In this document: piece after piece, positions 18,582-24,990 of the stretch | Layout: each line of letters opens with the position of its first letter | Position numbering within the stretch: the first letter of the stretch is position 1 | NCBI GenBank assembly: GCA_005223375.1 | Contig: RXOD01004268.1 | Coordinates: forward strand, 1 to 24,990 | Length of the DNA: 24,990 nucleotides | From: Amoebophrya sp. AT5.2 | Lineage: Eukaryota > Sar > Dinophyceae > Syndiniales > Amoebophryaceae | Direction of reading: 5' to 3' | Position numbers and translations under genes: made by a program | Notes under the pieces: generated by a model | What the model was told of the DNA's origin: nothing | The model's database searches: none | The model's input: only the letters and a program-made list of their open reading frames with translations

Positions 18582-21076
18582 ATGGCAGCAAATCACGACG
18601 GGTTCTTTACCTCCTCCCCCGGCTCGCCGAGCAGTCCTTCGTCGTCCTCGGGAGCCTCCTTGTCAAGAAGGCGGAGCAGCTACGGCACAAGCAGTACGAC
18701 TAGAACAATGAGCGTGCGAGGGGCAGCTCCGGCGTCAACTAGATGTTCATCCGTCGGAAGAACATTTTCTGTGGGTGGCGCGGCGAGGAGAATACTGTCC
18801 GCTGCGGCGATCGGTATGTTCGCCCCCGGAGGTGGAGGCGGCTCGGGCGATTCGTTCGGCCCACTAGTGGTGCGCGCCTTCGACGAGCAGAATCCTTGCG
18901 CCCACCACACAGATCCAAACATGGGACAGGAGAACCAACTCACAGACGGACAGTCCGTGCACGTGCCACAAATCATCGAACACAAGACACACAGGTATCG
19001 ATGAGGAGCAGCTTCCCTGCACTCTTGTGGTAATAAGTCGCGTTGGTGTAGTCGTTAGGAGATGTTTCGCTTGTACTTCCGGATACTGATATTGTAGAGG
19101 ATAATCACACGACGTAGCTGCCACAATTTTAGGTGGTCGCGATCGCCATCGCGATTATCAATCTTCTTATCCGCCGGATGCGTGATCCATCGCGTAGGCA
19201 GCTGACATCGAACTGATTGCAATCAATCTCATCTTCAACAGCTTGTTCACACCAAAGGAATATTGAATCGCACACTTCTTGCTTCTGCGACTGCAGGTAC
19301 TTTTTCCAGACGAAGAACACGACGTTGATGCACGTGAAGGACCAGTTTCGGAAGTTGATCGTGAACCTGGAGCCCTGCAAGGGCGTGGTGTACTTGTTTG
19401 TCCGTAAGACGCGGCCCTGCTACCCCAACCCCTACTCCTGCATGGTGCCGCCGGACCAGCAGCTGAACACGGGCGACAGCGCGGAGCGGCTCCCACGCCC
19501 GGACTACTGCAACTTCACGCACTACCTTTCCGTGATCGACGGCACCCGCGACGGTGCGCCCACGTTCTTCGAGCTGCCGCTCACGAGCACGCGGTACTAC
19601 ATCGCCGTGTACGTTAGGGGGATCGACAAAAAAATGCATTCGATTAGAAGCAACTTTTTTTAAAATCGCCGTCCCGCCCGTTTTTGGCCCGCGGTTTTAT
19701 TGGGCCGATTCATTTTTTGGCCGTGGGTATGTTGTGCCGCCGCCAAGCTAGCGAGTCCGTTCGAAGTGCCCACCTGAGCTGATCCATTGCGCCCGCTGAG
19801 ACTTCGCTACCCAAGCTGTTGCCTCCGCAGACCCCCAGATGGAGAGGGTTTTGCCTGCTCCTTTCCTGCCATCGCTTGCCTCTAGCAGACTTGCGCCAGC
19901 TGTCGCGTCTCGACACCTGCAGCTCCCTGCCCTGCACCTAAGAATGGCACCGGGAGCGCCAACGCCGAGTGGCGTCCGGTTTTTACTTAAATAAAAGATG
20001 TTTTCAAAATATCAAATGCACTTTTTTTACCCCCTGTAAGTACGCCAAGGAGACCAGCTCGTACACCCTCACCGTGCTCACGGACATCGGCGCGTGGCCG
20101 CGGCCGGGGAACGAGGGGCAGCTGCAGGTGACGCAATTGCAGGAGTTGCAGGTGCAGGTGGGCTGGGACACAGCGTACTACCGACCGACGGGAATCACCA
20201 ACACCATGCAGTACTACGTGTACAGCGCCATGCTCTTGGAAAGAGACCAACGAACCAACGCCGCGGTCTTCCTCACCAAGAAAAAAATCATGAACACAGT
20301 ACTCGTTGATTTATTACCGTGAGGTGGATCATTTCACTTATGCGATTTGATGCGATTTCTTTCATTGATTCTTTGCTTCGAGGAGGTCGTAGAAGAACCG
20401 GAAGATAGAAGTATATTAACGCAGTTCTCCGAGCGAGAGCTGCTGCTGATGTGCGATTCCGCCATCGATTAGCGGCCGGCGGGACCCGGAGGCCACAAAG
20501 AAAGCAATTGGTCGCGCAGTGTGAGCCTGCTATAGGCCTATGCTACTCTTCTAGCAGACTAAAGCAGACTGCTGCACCAGGAACAAATAGTTCACGCAAA
20601 AACCGAAGTGCCATAGAAAAATATTCCCTTCGATAGCTTCGGCTTCCTATTCCACTGTGGCCGACTCAATCGCGAAGGCCCTTTTCTCATACCCTTCCAT
20701 CGCTCCCCACTCTTTTCATCTGTAGTTTCACTTTCCTATAAAAAATAATAAATTCTTGCAGGTTTGCGGTCTGCACAACAATACGGACCGGCCCGCGACC
20801 ACTTCGGCGATCCCGGCGTCCCGGTGTTCGGGCGGGAAGTGCAACGCGACGATTGACGGCGTCGTGACCGGCAAGCGGTACGTGTTCAACGTGATTGCGG
20901 AGTCCGAGCGCCGGTACAACATGAGCTACGCGGGGCTGATCTTGTCCACGGACTGGCAGGTGGAGCGGCGGGCCGCGTCGCAGCAGACCCTGATGGCCGT
21001 CGGAGGGCTCACGGGAAGCATCTTCGCGATGGTCATCGTCATCTACTGCTGGATGATCTCGCTCTACGGAAAGTAG
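18582..21076 (+). CDS. NDNF/FN3-like type I membrane protein, four exons, 433 aa
   Basis: The exons are 18582-18994, 19297-19612, 20041-20298 and 20762-21076. The introns are 302, 428 and 463 bp, all GT-AG, and the codon count is exact. Residues 1-110 are Ser/Gly/Arg-rich with no strong signal peptide. From about 135 the pattern HRYFFQTKNTTLMHV..LIVNLEPCKGVVYLFVR, then STRYYIAVY joined to YAKETSSYTLTVL, resembles the NDNF/FN3-type beta-sandwich of secreted proteins. A second module ends GKRYVFNVIAESERRYNMSY. Residues 406-430 form a hydrophobic segment (GGLTGSIFAMVIVIYCWMI) followed by SLYGK, suggesting a membrane anchor with a very short inner tail. Sequons NTT, NFT, NAT and NMS suggest a lumenal or surface ectodomain. 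The function is unknown; adhesion or surface binding is a guess. The first exon's Ser-rich start may be an incomplete model. The second intron is introner-like and described separately. Confidence 0.65.
19613..20040 (+). mobile_element. Introner-like intron with terminal inverted repeats
   Basis: This 428-bp intron of the NDNF-like gene starts GTTAGGGGG and ends CCCCCTGTAAG. Its left end (19614-19640) reads TTAGGGGG, six bases, A7, TGCATT. The reverse complement of its right end (20014-20039) reads TTACAGGGGG, T, A7, GTGCATTT. The two ends are thus an imperfect inverted repeat of about 25 bp that covers both splice sites. GTACG flanks the element on each side (19609-19613 and 20039-20043), as a 5-bp target duplication would. 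Splicing restores YYIAVY/YAKETSSYTL in frame. The interior encodes nothing I recognise. Confidence 0.6.
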
Positions 21077-21948
21077 CGGGGGGGGGTAGTACAACTACAA
21101 CGAAGCGGGAGTGGAGGTGGCGGTGGACCTCGATCGACTGCCGAGATAGCCGACCGCGGCGAAGGAACCGTGACAATGACATCGGGCAAAATTCAGCTGC
21201 TGTAGCTGGTGGGGGCTATGTTCCGCAGCTCATCTTCTTGTCTACAACACACTTGGACAACTACTTGCCGCGTTGGTCCTGCTCCCTCCTGATACCGGAC
21301 ATTCTTCCCACAATTCCTACTTGCACTTCGACTTCGAATAGCCGAACAACGACAAAAACAGATTCTTGATTGATTGCAGCTGTATCATTGCGCGGCGAGT
21401 GCCGAGTGGTGCGGGTCCGCGCCGGCCAAGCGCATTGGACCCGCATCAAGATATTTGACACTACTTCCTACTTCTTGACGACATTGATTGTGCGATGACG
21501 ACAAACATGATCACATTCGATGGATCGACTGCGCCCGGACCGGGTCGAGCTTCATCTCTCATTGAAGGAGCTCTCTGGAACGGGCGCAAAGACGAGGACA
21601 TGCAAGAATATTCTTGAACCGAATGACTGAGACTGTGCTACGATGTACTTACAAAGGGCCCCAATTATGATATATCTTCACGACGATAAAGGAGAAGCTG
21701 TCCCGTAGACGACGAGCTTCCCGCAGTGGCGGCCGGAATTTCAGCGGGAGCTGGCACCTAGCGAGCCACGTCTTTTCCGTGTTTCTTCGTGCGTGTTACT
21801 GCTGCGGATCCACTTCTTTCTTTCGAACTCGAAGCAATAATATAAATATTAATTACGCACGCAGGAGCTGGTTCCGGTTCGGTAGAGTTAGTACTTCAAC
21901 ATAGATCAATATCAAAAAGTAAAAAAAACAGCAGTTGGCTGCGTCAGG
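21077..21948. other. Intergenic between the NDNF-like gene and the mL54 gene
   Basis: This holds the 3' flank of the NDNF-like gene, starting with a G9-10 run right after its stop, and the 5' flank of the mL54 gene, which is AT-rich at 21835-21925. I see no protein-like frame or RNA gene. Confidence 0.45.
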
Positions 21949-23015
21949 ATGGCGCGAGCGACCACTGGTTTCATCGTGCCTTCTCGAGTTCTTCATGGTG
22001 CCTTCTCATTCTCTGCCTCTGCCTGCGCATCGTCAAGAAGCGCTCGGGATTCATCATCTACACATGGCCTCGTCGTAAAGATTCTTGGAGGGCAGGGAGA
22101 CCAGTACGTCTCGTCCCGAGAAGACGTCGTCCGCCCACGGCTTCTATTTGCAAGAACAATATTCCCTGCAAGCTCCAGACCACTGCTGGCGGCGAAGAGC
22201 AAGAAGGTTGCCGGCGGCGGGAAGGACAAGAACGCGAAGTCTTCTGCCGCGGCCGCACAGACGGTCGCGCCGGGAGCGGGCGACGTGTTCAACATCTACG
22301 CGAATGTCCCCGACGTAAAACTCCTGCCGGACGAATCCTACCCAAAATGCTAACCAGGAGAGAGTCTCATCATTCTGTGATTCAAAATAACATGAAAGCA
22401 GGGAGGATGTAAAAAACGTAAGGATGCGCTCGAGGTGCCTCTGGCTCTGATGAAAGAATAGGAGCAGTCTCTCTGCACCTGCAGCTGGCTGGTGTCGCTG
22501 CTATTTGTTTCCTACTTTTAGAGCATCTTCAGCACTCGATGGCGCCTTGGGCTAGGAGCAGGGCTGCCGCAGTGTCTGAAACAGAGACGACTAGCTAGCG
22601 GCGGAGAGAAGCCGACGCCGAACCGCTCGAAGCGCACAGAGAAGGAGCTGCGTACGATCGAACGAACTCCCTTCCTGCTATAGATGCTTCGTTTCGGGCG
22701 ATGACTTCGATGCTCGCGATCCCTCCATCGAGCAAGAATCGATCAAAAATAAATTTATTTTCGGAATTTATTGTCTCGCTGAGCAAACACAGTAGCTGGG
22801 TCCTCCTCCTCCGGCATACGTGGCTGTGGAACCTGGAGCGGGCCGGCCCCACCTACGGGGAGCTGTCTCTCATGTTCATCTATGGGCAGCGCATCGAGGA
22901 AGCGACGCTGAGCCTCTACGAGCGGTTCCTACGGATGCACCGAAAGCTCTGTATCAAAGTGAACAACCTCAGGCTGAAAAAATCCAAACGCAGAGCGCAG
23001 ATCCAGGTGGACTGA
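21949..23015 (+). CDS. MRPL54: Mitochondrial large-subunit ribosomal protein mL54, two exons, 197 aa
   Basis: Exon 1 (21949-22346) ends in VFNIYANVPDVKLLPDESYP plus K. Exon 2 (22820-23015) continues WLWNLERAGPTYGELS and ends with a basic helix, FLRMHRKLCIKVNNLRLKK. The core DESYPKWLW matches the hallmark D..YP.WL[WF] of mL54 (yeast MRPL37, human MRPL54), followed as in the family by a short basic tail with NN.RLKK. It is a structural component of the mitochondrial ribosome large subunit. Residues 1-80 are Ser/Arg/Ala-rich with few acidic residues at the start (MARATTGFIVPSRVLHG), fitting a mitochondrial transit peptide. The joining intron is not GT-AG; see the separate entry. Reading straight on would stop after YPKC, inside the conserved motif. 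Confidence 0.75.
22347..22819 (+). other. Non-GT-AG intron of the mL54 gene (possible AT-AC)
   Basis: The conserved join YPK|WLW fixes the intron to within about two bases. The left boundary is CCAAAATGCTAACC and the right is CGGCATACGTGGCTG. No placement gives GT-AG. One placement gives AT..AC (AA|ATGCTAACC ... GCATAC|GTGG) and encodes Lys-Trp as AAG TGG. The donor does not match the U12 consensus ATATCC, and no U12-type branch site is obvious. A purine-rich AGGAGAGAG near the left end and CCTCCTCCTCC near the right end could pair. The length is 473 bp. Confidence 0.6.
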
Positions 23016-23882
23016 GGCTCACCCATGGTTGGGGCCATCATGTGATCGTATATTTGAAATTTGATTCGTTTTTTGATGCTTCCACATCCACCCTTTGAGA
23101 GATCTTAAACCGATCTACATGTTGGATGAAGGACGGAGTTGGACTCAGGGTCACGGTCAGTAGAGTTGAGAAACAAATGCGTCCCGCGTACGAGCGTGGA
23201 AAAACCAGAACAAGGGCAGCGCCGGCGCCTTTGGCCGCGTGATGCGGCGGGCCTAATATTGTTTGATGAATGGCACAAATAACTCAATGTCCATTCCTTT
23301 TCGTTTTCTATCGCAGTGAGCACTTTATTTTCTGAGCCTTTCCGTTGAGGTTGACAGTGGACTGATCATTTCATCTAATGCTTCCGGGGCATGATGTAGA
23401 TGTTGGCAGCGGCCGGCGGCCCTCACGTCGACGTTGATGCGTAAGTCGTGTCGTGCTCGTGTATGTGTTCCGTACCAAAGTAGAAATTGAAAAAAGGTTC
23501 GTCTTTTCCGTCACATGGGCCAGACCTCATCGTCCTCAACGCCAACCGCCTGCATATGGCTTTCAGTTGGACGAAACGAGCAAGAACAACCTGGCTCAGG
23601 ATTCGAAGATGGAAGTTGTTTGCACCCCATAAAAACCCCTCTTTTTTCTCTCCGCCTCCCCTTCATTTACTGCTACCCAACTAGTAATTCGTTCGCTTCG
23701 TACTACAGATTGGGATTCACGATACCTTCGTACCTAGTATCCTCACTAGGAAGTTAAAGTCTACGAGGATCATCGCTTCACCACAGGCGCACCAGCGTCT
23801 TTTCAAAGGCCGTCGTCGAACTATCCTTGCATTGATTTTCTTCGGTATAATCAACATCTTGGTCCCTGCGATTGCGAAGAAG
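23016..23882. other. Intergenic between the mL54 gene and the basic-protein gene
   Basis: I see only weak frames; the one at 23515-23757 starts with ATG and is Ser-rich at first, then turns into non-protein-like sequence. A first exon of the following gene may be here, since the frame of that gene is open 51 bp upstream of its first ATG. Confidence 0.4.
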
Positions 23883-24614
23883 ATGCGGGCTGTGGCCTGG
23901 CGGTCCTTCTCGGTGGCCGTGCTGACCCACAGCTGCCGAGAACGGTCAGGTGGCCGGCTTTCGCAGCTGGACCAGGTCGCCGCTTTCGCGCCGGTTTCAT
24001 CGTCCCCGGCGCTGGGGATGCGCGGCGGTCGTTATGCTTATGCAGACCCTGCACCGGCAGACCCCGAAGATGAAAAACGAAGGACGCCGCAGGCCAGACG
24101 GCGACACCAGCGAGCCGGTGGTTTCAATTTCTTGCGCACGTCGAGAACGTCGAGGAGACGCGAAGATGAAGAAAGCACTCCGAGCAAGACGTCGGCCCGG
24201 ATCGTCGAGGCAAGAAGTACCGCTTTGGAGGTGGTAAGAAAGCGTGTGGACGAGACGAATTATGCCGCGGTGGGCGACTCAGACAAGAAGAGGAAAAGGA
24301 ACATTCTCTTCTTCACAATGCTGCCTACCGAGCTGGCGGCGGCGCAGGCGGGCATGAAGTGGCTGGCGCAAAAAAAGGATGAGTACTTTGTCGTGTACCT
24401 GTTTCCCACTAGAAAGGCCGGCGGCGATAACTCCAAAGAGGAGGACGAGACAGGGCGAAAAATCGATCTGAGTGACTTCGATCAAGATGCTTATGATAGT
24501 ACTACGCCGAAAAAGAAAAAGCTCCAGGCTCTACATGACGCCGGTGTGCATTTGTATGGCTACAATGTGGTCGGAAAGAAATATGAATGGTCCATGACTG
24601 CTATTGCTAATTGA
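23883..24614 (+). CDS. Unrecognised basic protein, 243 aa or more
   Basis: The first ATG of a long open frame gives MRAVAWRSFSVAVLTHSCRE, an Arg/Ser/Ala N-terminus with no early acid that could be a mitochondrial or plastid transit peptide. The middle is Arg-rich and disordered (TSRTSRRREDEEST). The C-terminal part looks folded: KRNILFFTMLPTELAAAQAG, then KDEYFVVYLFPTR, a Lys/Glu/Asp linker, and LHDAGVHLYGYNVVGKKYEW before the stop. The alternating hydrophobic strands hint at an alpha/beta domain but I recognise no family. The stop is followed at once by acceptor-like TTTTCAG sequences, and GT dinucleotides occur within the last 20 codons. The real gene may therefore splice onward to an exon near the window edge, and the C-terminus is provisional. 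Confidence 0.5.
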   Translation: MRAVAWRSFSVAVLTHSCRERSGGRLSQLDQVAAFAPVSSSPALGMRGGRYAYADPAPADPEDEKRRTPQARRRHQRAGGFNFLRTSRTSRRREDEESTPSKTSARIVEARSTALEVVRKRVDETNYAAVGDSDKKRKRNILFFTMLPTELAAAQAGMKWLAQKKDEYFVVYLFPTRKAGGDNSKEEDETGRKIDLSDFDQDAYDSTTPKKKKLQALHDAGVHLYGYNVVGKKYEWSMTAIAN

Positions 24615-24666
24615 TTTTCAGTTTCAGAGCTGTCAATGACAGGTCCCATTTTTTTCGCTGTAGTAG

Positions 24667-24939
24667 TGTGGGGGGGTCCGGGTCCGCCCGGCCCCGGCTG
24701 CGATTCATGCAGGAGGTACTGGGGGTGTAAAAACAGATGCGCATGCGGAGCTGGCACCTGGGGCGCTCTTGCCGCCCGTGCATTTAGGCCAGTGCGCAAT
24801 CGTGACCCGGATGGCGGCAAAAGTGTCACTACAGGGCCAAAAAATATGCTTGCACTTTGTAGGGGAGATTACCGCGCTGGGCAGTACAACTACTTTGAAC
24901 ACCGGGCAGCTCCGAGTCCGATCCCGATTTCTCTACTAA
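24667..24939 (+). CDS. Candidate downstream exon, about 90 codons, unrecognised
   Basis: After GCTGTAGTAG an open frame runs to TAA at 24937-24939. It reads plausibly, with VKTDAHAELAPGALLPPVHL, then AIVTRMAAKVSLQGQKICLHF and a Thr-rich end. It has no opening ATG; the only in-frame one is near 24810. It could be the last exon of the preceding gene through a phase-0 donor in its final codons (for example AAT|GTGGTC). The overlapping plus-strand frame that starts with ATG at 24636 is Cys/Gly/Pro-rich and less protein-like. Confidence 0.25.
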   Translation, partial: CGGVRVRPAPAAIHAGGTGGVKTDAHAELAPGALLPPVHLGQCAIVTRMAAKVSLQGQKICLHFVGEITALGSTTTLNTGQLRVRSRFLY

Positions 24940-24990
24940 CTTAGCTAAAGGAGAAGTATAGTTAAAGTATTATGGCGGAAGTGGAATAAT

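Noticed and set aside
19614..19621. TTAGGGGG as a telomere-like repeat
   Set aside because: It occurs once, and its inverted partner at the other intron end explains it better as a terminal repeat.
1..24990. Stop codon reassignment in the nuclear code
   Set aside because: Reported for one Amoebophrya strain, but here exons end cleanly at TAA, TAG and TGA and homologous proteins end where expected.
1..24990. Dinoflagellate spliced-leader sequence, tRNA, rRNA or CRISPR
   Set aside because: I scanned by eye for the leader's conserved 3' part (TTTGGCTCAAG), T-loop-like motifs and spaced repeats, and found none. This is a visual scan, not a computed search.

Overview
The window looks like nuclear DNA of a gene-dense alveolate, most likely a dinoflagellate-lineage protist; a syndinian such as Amoebophrya would fit best. 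The reasons are: (1) a four-exon gene for a secreted coiled-coil protein of a type I know mainly from dinoflagellates; (2) genes split by 116-473 bp introns; (3) about a dozen genes in 25 kb, far denser than a core dinoflagellate genome; (4) two unusual introns, one with terminal inverted repeats across its splice sites (introner-like) and one that cannot be GT-AG. The assignment is inference. I saw no dinoflagellate spliced-leader sequence, rRNA or tRNA. There is no sign of bacterial organisation.

Layout. From 565 to about 15,350 every gene I can support is on the minus strand. In order of increasing coordinate these are: a 1026-aa U-box protein (565-3961), a TPR protein (4612-5830), the dinoflagellate-type coiled-coil protein (6659-9137), a PDZ-like protein (9884-11548), a small acidic-tailed protein (11825-12440), a loose terminal exon (12590-12708), and a membrane-bound sterol desaturase/fatty-acid hydroxylase family protein (13080-14762, with its 5' end unresolved). 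From 16.0 to 18.0 kb the strands mix: a Ser/Pro-rich minus-strand gene (16002-about 17119) overlaps in antisense a plus-strand RS-like Lys/Arg/Ser protein (16780-17604), which converges on a small minus-strand gene (17633-17944). From 18.58 kb to the end all genes are on the plus strand: an NDNF/FN3-like type I membrane protein (18582-21076), mitochondrial ribosomal protein mL54 (21949-23015), an unrecognised basic protein (23883-24614) and a possible further exon near the edge.

Gene models were rebuilt by hand. For each spliced gene I matched reading phase across donor and acceptor; sixteen introns result, counting one optional intron in a small ORF. Fifteen are GT-AG. Only about a third have a GTAAG- or GTATC-like donor, and GTAC is the commonest start. 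Several internal joins are checked by family homology (sterol desaturase, coiled-coil family, mL54). The 5' ends of most genes are uncertain because short first exons cannot be recognised without transcripts.

The genes do not form an obvious pathway. They are housekeeping and lineage-specific eukaryotic genes (ubiquitination, mitochondrial translation, sterol/lipid oxidation, secreted and surface proteins). The most interesting material is the intron biology: the inverted-repeat intron at 19613-20040 and the non-GT-AG intron at 22347-22819.
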